Shown here: piece after piece, positions 39,097 through 46,592 of the stretch | How the letters are laid out: each line of letters begins with the position of its first letter | Numbering within the stretch: position 1 is the first letter of the stretch | NCBI GenBank assembly: GCA_947483555.1 | Contig: CANKMW010000076.1 | Location: forward strand, 1-46,592 | Direction: 5' to 3' | Origin: Myxococcales bacterium | Lineage (GTDB): Bacteria; Myxococcota_A; Polyangia; Haliangiales; Haliangiaceae | DNA length: 46,592 bases | Program-made: the position numbers and the translations under genes | The notes under the pieces: generated by a model | Database searches by the model: none | What the model saw: only the letters and a program-made list of their open reading frames with translations | Told to the model about the DNA's origin: nothing

Positions 39097-39639
39097 CTAC
39101 TTGCCCTTGCCGGCGGCCTTGCCCGCCTTGCGGAGGATCTTCTCCTCGATGTACTTCACGCCCTTGCCCTTGTAGGGCTCGGGGCCGCGGAAGCTGCGAA
39201 TCTTCGCCGCCGCCGCGCCGAGCTGCTGCTTGTTCATCGCCGACAGGGTGAGAATGTTCTTCTCGACCTTGGCGGTGACGCCCTCGGGCAGCTTGAACTC
39301 GACCGGGTGCGAGAACCCGAGCGTCAGCACCAGCATGGTGCCCTTGACCTCGGCGCGGTAACCAACGCCGTTGATCTCGAGCTGACGCTCGAAGCCCTTG
39401 GTGACGCCGACCACGAGGTTCGCGGTCAGAGCGCGCATCAGGCCGTGCGCAGCGCGGTCGGGCTTGCCCTCACCGCGGCGGGTGAAGATGAGCTCGCCCT
39501 TCTCTTCCTTGACGTCGATCGCCTTGTGGCGGTCGAGCGTCAGGGAGCCCTTGGGGCCCTTGGCGGTGATCGCCTGCGGGGTGATGGTGACGGTCACGCC
39601 CTTGGGGATCTCGATGGAACGGTTGCCGATGCGGGACAT
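39097..39639 (-). CDS. rplF: Ribosomal protein L6
   Basis: 180 residues with two duplicated L6 domains; MSRIGNRSIEIPKGVTVTI begins it, FEVNGVGYRAE-like (LEINGVGYRAEVKG) in the middle, and FRGPEPYKGKGVKYIEEKILRKAGK near the end, the L6 signature. Confidence 0.98.
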   Translation of the reverse strand: MSRIGNRSIEIPKGVTVTITPQAITAKGPKGSLTLDRHKAIDVKEEKGELIFTRRGEGKPDRAAHGLMRALTANLVVGVTKGFERQLEINGVGYRAEVKGTMLVLTLGFSHPVEFKLPEGVTAKVEKNILTLSAMNKQQLGAAAAKIRSFRGPEPYKGKGVKYIEEKILRKAGKAAGKGK

Positions 39640-39656
39640 GCCTAGCTCCTAATGCC

Positions 39657-40055
39657 TCACCAGACCTCGCAGAGGATCTCGCCGCCCACGCCACGCTTGC
39701 GCGCCTCGCGGTCGGTCATCAGTCCCTGCGACGTGGAGATGATGGCGATGCCGAGCCCGTTGCGGACTCGCGGCACCTGTTTGGCCGGCACGTACTTGCG
39801 CTGGCCCGGGCGAGACACGCGGCGCAGGCCGGTGATCGCGTTGTGGGTTCGGCCGTCGTAGCGCAGGGTCACGGTCAGCGTGCCCGACAGCTCGTTGTCG
39901 GCGCTGACGACACCGTCGAGAAAGCCCTCCGTGCGGAGGATCTCGGCGATGCGCACCTTCATGATCGAGCGCGGACACGCCACCTCGCGCTTGCGGGCGC
40001 GGATGCCGTTGCGAAGACGAGCCAGGAAATCAGCGATGGGGTCGGTCATCGACAC
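39657..40055 (-). CDS. rpsH: Ribosomal protein S8
   Basis: 132 residues. 16S rRNA central-domain binder and, in E. coli, the spc-operon translational repressor. MTDPIADFLARLRNGIRA near the start (a second Met at residue 3) and GLGIAIISTSQGLMTDREARKRGVGGEILCEVW at the end. Confidence 0.98.
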   Translation of the reverse strand: MSMTDPIADFLARLRNGIRARKREVACPRSIMKVRIAEILRTEGFLDGVVSADNELSGTLTVTLRYDGRTHNAITGLRRVSRPGQRKYVPAKQVPRVRNGLGIAIISTSQGLMTDREARKRGVGGEILCEVW

Positions 40056-40067
40056 GGTACGTTCTCC

Positions 40068-40247
40068 TCACCAGCTCGACTTGATGACGCCCGGGATCTC
40101 GCCACGCAGGGCGAGCTCGCGGAAGCAGCACCGGCACATCTCGAACTTGCGCAGGAACGCGCGCGAACGACCGCACCGCTTGCAGCGGTTATGCTGCCGG
40201 ACCTTGAACTTGTACTTCTTGGGAAGCCTGTCGACGAGCTTGCTCAC
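40068..40247 (-). CDS. rpsN: Ribosomal protein S14, short zinc form
   Basis: 59 residues from GTG 40247, which overlaps the rplE stop as GTGA. The zinc-binding cysteines are CKRC and CRCC, flanking GRSRAFLRKFEM, and the tail reads FRELALRGEIPGVIKSSW. This is the short type-Z protein; the longer frame upstream is a shadow of rplE. The usual N-terminal MAKTS is replaced by VSKLVDRLPKK. Confidence 0.96.
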   Translation of the reverse strand: MSKLVDRLPKKYKFKVRQHNRCKRCGRSRAFLRKFEMCRCCFRELALRGEIPGVIKSSW

Positions 40248-40999
40248 GCGGCCGCTCCTTGCGTGCCCACGGGCACTGGTGTCACTGGCGTCGGCGTCAC
40301 GGGCGCCACGGGCGTCGCCGGCGTCGGTTGCCGGAAGGGCATGCCGAGGTACGCGAGCAGCGCCCGACCTTCGTTGTCCGTCTTCGCGGTGGTGATGATC
40401 GAGATGTTCATTCCCTTGACCTGGTCGATCTTGTCGTACTCGATCTCGGGGAAGATGATCTGCTCTTTGACGCCGAGGGTGTAGTTGCCCCGGCCGTCGA
40501 AGCCCTTGGGCGACACGCCGCGGAAGTCGCGCACGCGGGGCAGCGCGATGTTGCACAGGCGGTCGAGGAACTCCCACATCCGGTCACCGCGCAGCGTGAC
40601 CATCACGCCGATCTTGTGACCCTTGCGGAGCTTGTAGTTGGCGATGTCCTTCTTGGCCTTCGTGATCACCGGCGCCTGGCCTGCGATCGCCTTGAGCTCC
40701 TCGACCGCGAAGTCGATGATCTTGGCGTCGTGGGCAGCCCGTCCGAGGCCCATGTTGAGCGAGATCTTCATCACCCGCGGCGCCTGCATGGCGCTGGTGT
40801 AGCTGAAGTCCTTGATCAACTGACCGTGGATCGTGCCTCGGTACAGCTGCTTCAGCCGCGGCGGCTGGGTGCGCTTGTACTTCGGCGCCGGGCCCGTGGG
40901 CTCGGCGACCTTCTTGCGCCCCGGGCCCTTGGCCTGAGGGGGCTTTTTTTCTTTGGGGGCGGCGGCTTTCGCCGCGCCCTTGTCGTCGTCCTTCGCCAT
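40244..40999 (-). CDS. rplE: Ribosomal protein L5 with extensions at both ends
   Basis: 251 residues against about 180 in E. coli. The core binding 5S rRNA is complete (MQAPRVMKISLNMGLG, ITKAKKDIANYKLRKG, GDRMWEFLDRL, RDFRGVSPKGFDGRGNYTLGVKEQIIFPEI). It has about 47 extra N-terminal residues rich in Lys, Ala and Pro, and a 27-residue C-terminal tail of Pro/Thr/Val (TPVAPVTPTPVTPVPV) coded at 40247-40327 by hexamer-like repeats. The tails are expected to be disordered. Sits between rplX and rpsN. Confidence 0.97.
   Translation of the reverse strand: MAKDDDKGAAKAAAPKEKKPPQAKGPGRKKVAEPTGPAPKYKRTQPPRLKQLYRGTIHGQLIKDFSYTSAMQAPRVMKISLNMGLGRAAHDAKIIDFAVEELKAIAGQAPVITKAKKDIANYKLRKGHKIGVMVTLRGDRMWEFLDRLCNIALPRVRDFRGVSPKGFDGRGNYTLGVKEQIIFPEIEYDKIDQVKGMNISIITTAKTDNEGRALLAYLGMPFRQPTPATPVAPVTPTPVTPVPVGTQGAAA
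40247..40327 (-). repeat. Hexamer-like repeat encoding the L5 C-terminal tail
   Basis: The last 27 codons of rplE are built from imperfect 6-base units of the form GGCGTC/ACGGGC (read on the plus strand), giving Pro-Thr-Pro-Val repeats. It parallels the noncoding hexamer runs at 11.4 and 31.8 kb. Confidence 0.7.
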
Positions 41000-41066
41000 C
41001 GTCGTTACCTTCGGGTGCCTTGGTTACCTGCGTTGCCGCAGGGTCAGAGGTCTGATTCAGACCTGG

Positions 41067-41384
41067 TCAGAGACCGGGATTCGGGAACCGGGTCCCGCTC
41101 TTGGTGCCGACGCGGAACTTCTCGCCGCCATCGACGACGACCTTGGTGCGCGCACCCCGGCCGAGCTTGTCGTCCCAGAGCAGCACGTTCGCGACCGCGA
41201 TCGTGCCCTCCTTCTCGATGATGCCGCCCTGCGGGTTCTTCTGGCTGGCCTTGGTGTGCCGCTTGATCAGGTTGACCTTCTCGACGATCACCCGAGCGCC
41301 AACCACGCGCAGCACCTTGCCGCGCTTGCCCTTGTCCTTGCCCTTGGTGACGACGACCAGGTCGCCACGACGTACGTGCGCCAT
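41067..41384 (-). CDS. rplX: Ribosomal protein L24
   Basis: 105 residues from ATG 41384, whose A is the last base of the rplN stop (TGATG). KOW-type MAHVRRGDLVVVTKGKDKGKRGKVLRV, then VNLIKRHTKASQKNPQGGI, the L24 signature. A longer frame upstream is a shadow of rplN. Confidence 0.97.
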   Translation of the reverse strand: MAHVRRGDLVVVTKGKDKGKRGKVLRVVGARVIVEKVNLIKRHTKASQKNPQGGIIEKEGTIAVANVLLWDDKLGRGARTKVVVDGGEKFRVGTKSGTRFPNPGL

Positions 41385-41752
41385 CACAGCACCTCCGGCG
41401 CCAGCGAGATGATCTTCATGAAGCGCTTGGCGCGCAGCTCGCGAGCGACCGGCCCGAAGATGCGGGTCCCGATCGGCTCGTTCTCCTTGTTGACGAGCAC
41501 CGCCGAGTTGCCGTCGAAGCGGATCGTGCTGCCGTCGGAACGAGCCAGCTCCTTGGAGGTGCGGACGATCACCGCTCGGGCGACCTCGCCCTTCTTCACC
41601 TTGGAGTTGGGAATCGCCTCGCGGACCGAGACGATGATGACATCGCCGATCGACGCGTAGCGCCGCCGGGTTCCGCCCAGCACCTTGATGCAATAGACCT
41701 TCTTCGCGCCCGAGTTGTCGGCCACGTCGAGGACGGACGTCTGCTGGATCAC
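41384..41752 (-). CDS. rplN: Ribosomal protein L14
   Basis: 122 residues from GTG 41752 (VIQQTSVLDVADNSGAKK), which overlaps the rpsQ stop as GTGA. GDVIIVSVREAIPNSKVKKGEV and the C-terminal RELRAKRFMKIISLAPEVL confirm it. Longer upstream frame is not used. Confidence 0.97.
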   Translation of the reverse strand: MIQQTSVLDVADNSGAKKVYCIKVLGGTRRRYASIGDVIIVSVREAIPNSKVKKGEVARAVIVRTSKELARSDGSTIRFDGNSAVLVNKENEPIGTRIFGPVARELRAKRFMKIISLAPEVL

Positions 41753-42078
41753 GGCAAGACCTCCTTGACGTCGTTCAGCTCGCCCTTCTTGAGGGTGCGG
41801 AACACACGCCACTTCTTGGTCTTCGAGTACGGCCGCGACTCGATGATCTCGACCAGGTCGCCGACGTTCGAGGCGTTGAGCTCGTCGTGCGCCTTGTACT
41901 TGACGCGGCGGGTGACGAACTTGTGGAAGCGGCGATCGCGGACGCGACGGATGACCGAGACCACGACGGTCTTGGCCATCGCGTTGGAGGTCACCGTGCC
42001 GGTGATCGTCCGGCGGCTGCCGCGGTCATCGGCGGCGGCCGCGGTGGTGGTGTCGGGGGCGGATACGGTGGCCGACAT
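41749..42078 (-). CDS. rpsQ: Ribosomal protein S17 with N-terminal extension
   Basis: 109 residues; the core begins at RRTITGTVTSNAMAKTVVVSV (about residue 22) after a Thr/Ala-rich N-terminal extension absent from E. coli S17 (84). Contains RVKYKAHDELNASNVGDLVEI and ETRPYSKTK-like ESRPYSKTKKW. Confidence 0.96.
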   Translation of the reverse strand: MSATVSAPDTTTAAAADDRGSRRTITGTVTSNAMAKTVVVSVIRRVRDRRFHKFVTRRVKYKAHDELNASNVGDLVEIIESRPYSKTKKWRVFRTLKKGELNDVKEVLP

Positions 42079-42081
42079 GGA

Positions 42082-42342
42082 TCAGCCCTCCTTGGCGACG
42101 CGCGAGCGCGACGGTGACCGCGCGCCCTGCTTCTCGAGGTCGAGATCGCGGGCGCGCAGGATCGTGAGGATCCGCGACAGCTCGCGACGCTTGTCGGTCA
42201 TCGCGGCGGTCGAGGTGACCTGGTTGGTGTGCTTGCCGAGCTGGAGCCGGAACAGCTCGTCGCGGATGCGCGCGAGCGCGACCCGCAGCTCGTTGGCTGG
42301 CAGATCCCGGAGTTTGTCGAGGGCGTCGTTGGCCTTGCTCAT
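42082..42342 (-). CDS. rpmC: Ribosomal protein L29
   Basis: 86 residues, a two-helix protein near the exit tunnel. LRDLPANELRVALARIRDELFRLQ and KRRELSRILTILR are typical; the basic C-terminal tail (ARSPSRSRVAKEG) is longer than usual. Start ATG 42342 overlaps the rplP stop as ATGA. Confidence 0.96.
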   Translation of the reverse strand: MSKANDALDKLRDLPANELRVALARIRDELFRLQLGKHTNQVTSTAAMTDKRRELSRILTILRARDLDLEKQGARSPSRSRVAKEG

Positions 42343-42761
42343 AGCACCGGCTCCCGGGAGACCAGCTGGCTGCGCAGCGGGATCTTGTGGTGGGCGCGGA
42401 GGAAGGCCTCCTTCGCCAGCGTGACGTCCACGCCCTCGACCTCGAAGATCACGCGCCCCGGCTTGACCACCGCGACCCAGCCTTCGACGGCGCCCTTGCC
42501 GGTACCCATGCGGGTCTCGGCCGGCTTCTTGGTGAACGGCTTGTCGGGGAACACCCGGACGTAGATCTTGCCGCCCTTCTTCACGGCGCGGCTGATCGCG
42601 ACGCGGGCCGCCTCGATCTGGCGGGACGTGAGCCAGCCGGGCTCGAGGATCTGCATGCCGAAGTCGCCAAAGGAGACCCGGTTGCCACCCTTGGCAAAGC
42701 CAGGGGTGCGGCCCTTGTGCTGCTTGCGGAATTTGGTTCTCTTGGGGGAGAGCTGGGACAT
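42339..42761 (-). CDS. rplP: Ribosomal protein L16
   Basis: 140 residues; MSQLSPKRTKFRKQHKGR start, SFGDFGMQILEPGWLTSRQIEAARVAI, GGKIYVRVFPDKPFTKKPAETRMGTGKGAVEGWVAVVKPGRVIFEVEG. Organises the A-site region of the 50S. Confidence 0.98.
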   Translation of the reverse strand: MSQLSPKRTKFRKQHKGRTPGFAKGGNRVSFGDFGMQILEPGWLTSRQIEAARVAISRAVKKGGKIYVRVFPDKPFTKKPAETRMGTGKGAVEGWVAVVKPGRVIFEVEGVDVTLAKEAFLRAHHKIPLRSQLVSREPVL

Positions 42762-42798
42762 GAAGCGGTCCTAATGACTCGGCGTGGTCGGTGACGGC

Positions 42799-43461
<663 letters not shown>

Positions 43462-43483
43462 GTGAGTCCTCGTTCCTCGTCCG

Positions 43484-43822
43484 TCACTCGTCCGACACAA
43501 CCACCGTCAGGTGGCTGGTGCGGTGATTGATTCGATTGGCGCGACCCATCGAGCGCGGCATCCAGCGCTTGGCGATGGTGCCGCCGTCGACCGTGATGAT
43601 CGCGATACGGAGATCCTCGACCGACACGTCGCCGCCCGACTTCTCCTCGGCGTTCGAGGCCGCCGACTTGACGGCCTTGGAGATCAGGCGGGCCGCCCGC
43701 TTGGGCATGAGGTCGAGCATGCCGACCGCGGCCTCGACCTGCTGGCCGCGCACGAGGTTGGCGACCACACGCATCTTGCGTGGGGACATCGGGATACCGC
43801 GGATAAGGGCTCTGGCTTCCAT
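43484..43822 (-). CDS. rplV: Ribosomal protein L22
   Basis: 112 residues from ATG 43822 (MEARALIRGIPMSPRKMRVVANLVRG). KRWMPRSMGRANRINHRTSHLTVVV at the end is the exit-tunnel hairpin region. Longer frame upstream is a shadow of rpsS. Confidence 0.98.
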   Translation of the reverse strand: MEARALIRGIPMSPRKMRVVANLVRGQQVEAAVGMLDLMPKRAARLISKAVKSAASNAEEKSGGDVSVEDLRIAIITVDGGTIAKRWMPRSMGRANRINHRTSHLTVVVSDE

Positions 43823-43842
43823 GACGCTATCCTCGGGATCCC

Positions 43843-44121
43843 TTAGCGGGCCTTCTTGTCGCCGCCGTGACCGTGATAGGTCCGGGTCGGCGAGAACTCG
43901 CCGAGCTTGTGTCCGACCATGTGCTCGGAGACGAAGACCGGGATGAACTTGCGGCCGTTGTGGACCGCGAACGTGAGGCTGACCATCTCGGGCGTGATCG
44001 TCGAGCGGCGCGACCACGTCTTGATGACCCGCTTGTTGGGGTTGGTTTCTTTCGCCGCGGCGGCCATCTTCTTGAACAGAAATGGCTCGACGTACGGACC
44101 TTTTTTGATGCTGCGGGGCAT
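43843..44121 (-). CDS. rpsS: Ribosomal protein S19
   Basis: 92 residues from ATG 44121 (MPRSIKKGPYVEPFLFKKM). VIKTWSRRSTITPEMVSLTFAVHNGRKFIPVFVSEHMVGHKLGEFSPTRTY is the core. The upstream frame is not part of it. Confidence 0.98.
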   Translation of the reverse strand: MPRSIKKGPYVEPFLFKKMAAAAKETNPNKRVIKTWSRRSTITPEMVSLTFAVHNGRKFIPVFVSEHMVGHKLGEFSPTRTYHGHGGDKKAR

Positions 44122-44134
44122 GGTCTGGCTCCGA

Positions 44135-44959
44135 CTACTTGGTACGCCGACGGACGATGTTCTTGTCCGTGCGCTTGTTGTGACGCGTCTTGTAACCCTT
44201 GGTCGGCTGGCCCCATGGCGTGCACGGGTGCCGGCCACCGGAGCTGCGACCCTCACCGCCACCCATCGGGTGATCGACGGGGTTCATCGAGACACCGCGC
44301 TGGTGGGGGCGCCGGCCGAGCCAGCGCTTGCGGCCGGCCTTGCCCCACTCGATGTTGGCGTGCTCGGAGTTGGCGATCACGCCGACGGTGGCGCGGCAGT
44401 CGATGTGGACGAACCGCATCTCGCCCGACGGCAGCCGGATGGTGGCGCGGTCGCCTTCCTTCGCCATCAGCACGACGCGCGCGCCGGCCGAGCGGCCGAG
44501 CTGCGCGCCGCCACCGATCTTGAGCTCCACGCAGTGGACCTCGGTGCCGACCGGGATGTGGCGCAGGGGCAGCGAGTTGCCCGGCTTGATGTCGGCCGAG
44601 TTGGCGCTGATGATCTGGTCGCCGACGTCGAGCTTCTGCGGCGCGATGATGTACGCCAGCTCGCCATCGGCGTAGCGAACCAGCGCGATGCGGGCCGAGC
44701 GGTTGGGGTCGTACTCGATCCCCATCACCTTGGCCGGCACGCCGGTCTTGGTGCGCTTGAAGTCGATCTTGCGGTAGCGCTGCTTGTGGCCACCGCCACG
44801 GAACCGCGAGGTGATGCGGCCGTGGTTGTTGCGGCCGCCGGTGGCGGTCTTGTGCTCGAGCAGCGACTTCTCGGGCTTGCCCTTGGTGATGGAGCCGAAA
44901 TCCTGCGTGGACATGCCACGGCGGCCCGGCGAGGTCGGCTTGTACTTGATGATCGCCAC
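44135..44959 (-). CDS. rplB: Ribosomal protein L2
   Basis: 274 residues, peptidyl-transferase-centre protein. SPGRRGMSTQDF start, GRNNHGRITSRFRGGGHKQRYR, and the essential VSMNPVDHPMGGGEGRSSGGRHPCTPWG. Two bases after rplW. Confidence 0.99.
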   Translation of the reverse strand: MAIIKYKPTSPGRRGMSTQDFGSITKGKPEKSLLEHKTATGGRNNHGRITSRFRGGGHKQRYRKIDFKRTKTGVPAKVMGIEYDPNRSARIALVRYADGELAYIIAPQKLDVGDQIISANSADIKPGNSLPLRHIPVGTEVHCVELKIGGGAQLGRSAGARVVLMAKEGDRATIRLPSGEMRFVHIDCRATVGVIANSEHANIEWGKAGRKRWLGRRPHQRGVSMNPVDHPMGGGEGRSSGGRHPCTPWGQPTKGYKTRHNKRTDKNIVRRRTK

Positions 44960-44961
44960 GG

Positions 44962-45291
44962 TCAGACTCCCTCGAAGAAGGCGATGCTATCGCCGGCCTT
45001 GAGCGTGACCACGGCCTTCTTCCAGGCCGGACGGCGACCGCTGAACTTGCCGACGCGCTTGTCCTTGCCGCGCGCGATCAGCGTACGGACCTGGGTGACC
45101 GAGACCTTGAACAGGGTCTCGATGGCGTTGCGAATCTCGACCTTGTTGGCGTCGCGCACGACCTCGAACACGACCTGCTGGGCGTAGTCGTCGCCCTCGG
45201 CCGGACGGTCGCTGGCGCCACCGGTCTCACGCATGCGCGCGGTCTTCTCGGTGAGCAGCGGGCGCTTGATGATGGATTGTGGGGCTCGCAT
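44962..45291 (-). CDS. rplW: Ribosomal protein L23
   Basis: 109 residues; docking site for trigger factor and SRP at the tunnel exit. IIKRPLLTEKTA, then an insert of about ten residues (GGASDRPAEGDD) before QVVFEVVRDANKVEIRNAIETLF. Three bases after rplD. Confidence 0.97.
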   Translation of the reverse strand: MRAPQSIIKRPLLTEKTARMRETGGASDRPAEGDDYAQQVVFEVVRDANKVEIRNAIETLFKVSVTQVRTLIARGKDKRVGKFSGRRPAWKKAVVTLKAGDSIAFFEGV

Positions 45292-45294
45292 GAC

Positions 45295-45948
45295 TCACTC
45301 GACTCCGGAGTCCGTGGAAGACAGGCTGAGCGCCGCCTCCACCTGCTTGGCCGCGGCCTGGGTCAAGACCAAGGTCTCGTGGCGGAGGATGTCGTAGACG
45401 TTGAGGCCGTCGGCGGCCAGCCACTTCGACGTCGCCAGGTTGCGCGCCCCGCGGGCGAGCAGCGTGTTGTCCTTGGCATCGACGATCAGCACCTTCGAAG
45501 AGGGCTGGGCCACGCCGAGCGCGGCGAGCGCGGCGGCGATGGCCTTGGTCTTGCCGTCGGACTCGAACTTGTCGAGGACGATGAGCTTCTGCTCGCCGGC
45601 GCGCAGCGACAGCGCCGAGCGCAGCGCGACCCGCTTCTGCTTCCGGGGCAGCGCGTACTCGTAGCTCCGCGGCTTGGGTCCGAAGACCGAGCCGCCGCCG
45701 ACCCAGTGCGGCCCCTTGCGGCTACCCTGGCGAGCGCGGCCGGTGCCCTTCTGCTTCCACGCCTTGATGCTCGAGCCGCGGACCTCGCTCATGCGCTTGG
45801 TCGAGGCGGTTCCGGCACGGCGCTTGGCGAGCTGCCACTTCACGACCTCCCACAGGAGGTGCTCGTGGACCTCGGCGGCGAAGACGTCGTCGGCCAGATC
45901 GATCTGGCCCACGTTCTTGCCGGCGGTGTTCTTGACGTCTAGCTTCAT
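45295..45948 (-). CDS. rplD: Ribosomal protein L4
   Basis: 217 residues. The tunnel loop SSIKAWKQKGTGRARQGSRKGPHWVGGGSVFGPKPRSY is diagnostic, with KLIVLDKFESDGKTKAIAA in the C-terminal domain. Directly follows rpsJ after 26 bases; rplC, normally between them, is missing. Confidence 0.98.
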   Translation of the reverse strand: MKLDVKNTAGKNVGQIDLADDVFAAEVHEHLLWEVVKWQLAKRRAGTASTKRMSEVRGSSIKAWKQKGTGRARQGSRKGPHWVGGGSVFGPKPRSYEYALPRKQKRVALRSALSLRAGEQKLIVLDKFESDGKTKAIAAALAALGVAQPSSKVLIVDAKDNTLLARGARNLATSKWLAADGLNVYDILRHETLVLTQAAAKQVEAALSLSSTDSGVE

Positions 45949-45974
45949 GGCACGGTCCTAAGCAGCGAGAGCGA

Positions 45975-46283
<309 letters not shown>

Positions 46284-46441
46284 GGGCTGGTTCCTGGGTC
46301 CTCTGAGGAGTCGCGCAGTCTACTCAAAACGAGTTTCAATGGAAGGGCTTTTTGCTGGTTCTTGCGGGGGGTTATCGGCGAAGCAAGGTCGGGCCCGGAT
46401 GGCACCGACCCGCATCGGCACGCCGTTGCAACTCATTGAAA

Positions 46442-46592
46442 TCAGGCGAGGATCGAGGTGACCACGCCGGCGCCGACGGTCTTGCCGCCCTCGCGGATGG
46501 CGAAACGGAGGCCTTCCTCGCAGCCGATCGCCGAGATCAGATCGACCTCGACCCGGATGTTGTCGCCCGGCATGACCATCTCCATCCCGTCC
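46442..46592 (-). CDS. tuf: Elongation factor Tu, C-terminal fragment (runs off the window)
   Basis: Only the last 49 residues are inside the window: GMEMVMPGDNIRVEVDLISAIGCEEGLRFAIREGGKTVGAGVVTSILA. This is the end of domain 3, the aminoacyl-tRNA delivery GTPase. Position before rpsJ is the usual str/S10 junction. Confidence 0.97.
   Translation of the reverse strand, partial: DGMEMVMPGDNIRVEVDLISAIGCEEGLRFAIREGGKTVGAGVVTSILA

Noticed and set aside
46284..46441. Promoter or 8-bp inverted repeat in the tuf-rpsJ gap
   Set aside because: TTGAAA and TAGACT occur but are only 11 bases apart; the TTTCAATG/CATTGAAA pair is short and 100 bases apart, so chance is likely.

Overview
The window is about 46.6 kb of very GC-rich chromosome. 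It most likely comes from a myxobacterium-like deltaproteobacterium (Myxococcota). This rests on content rather than on a database match: strong G/C bias at third codon positions, many small lipoproteins, a DUF4388 protein with a J-like tail, an FHA-type sigma-54 activator overlapping a Ser/Thr kinase with TPRs, and a DUF4157 polymorphic-toxin-like protein. Genes are tightly packed, with many 4-base ATGA/GTGA stop/start overlaps.

Left arm (1-11.3 kb): a pair of REP-like palindromes, rpe, a small P-loop NTPase, then a long minus-strand series galU-priA-(pseudoreceiver/DUF4388/J-like protein)-fmt-rsmB-two unknown genes. It covers sugar nucleotide supply, replication restart, signalling and start-tRNA/rRNA modification.

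Middle left (11.3-21.2 kb): a 35-unit hexanucleotide repeat separates galU from a divergent FlhB/SctU-like gene that has lost the NPTH self-cleavage motif. Facing it is a fliO-fliP-fliQ-fliR-like operon. Together they encode most of a type III export gate, with no flagellar, needle or FlhA/SctV gene nearby. A sigma-54-type promoter and a perfect 14-bp inverted repeat lie upstream of fliO. Next to them, divergently transcribed, is an FHA-AAA+-Fis activator translationally coupled to a transmembrane Ser/Thr kinase with TPRs, followed by a PASTA-repeat lipoprotein and a small lipoprotein. I regard this as the best candidate for an undescribed system: a stripped-down export gate under sigma-54/kinase control.

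Middle right (21.2-32 kb): an accessory-looking stretch with lipoproteins, an enoyl-CoA hydratase family enzyme, a 1,229-residue DUF4157 protein with a probable C-terminal toxin, its overlapping downstream partner (internally duplicated, possible immunity protein), a short lipoprotein that looks like the stump of a beta-propeller protein, a two-OB-fold lipoprotein, nine perfect TACGGC repeats and another REP-like element.

Right arm (32-46.6 kb): the str/S10/spc/alpha ribosomal cluster on the minus strand, from the end of tuf through rpsJ to rplQ, closed by an intrinsic terminator. It is canonical except that rplC (L3) is missing between rpsJ and rplD, and adk and infA are missing around map. 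S4, S14 and L36 are all the zinc-cysteine forms. L5 carries extensions at both ends, the C-terminal one encoded by hexamer-like repeats.
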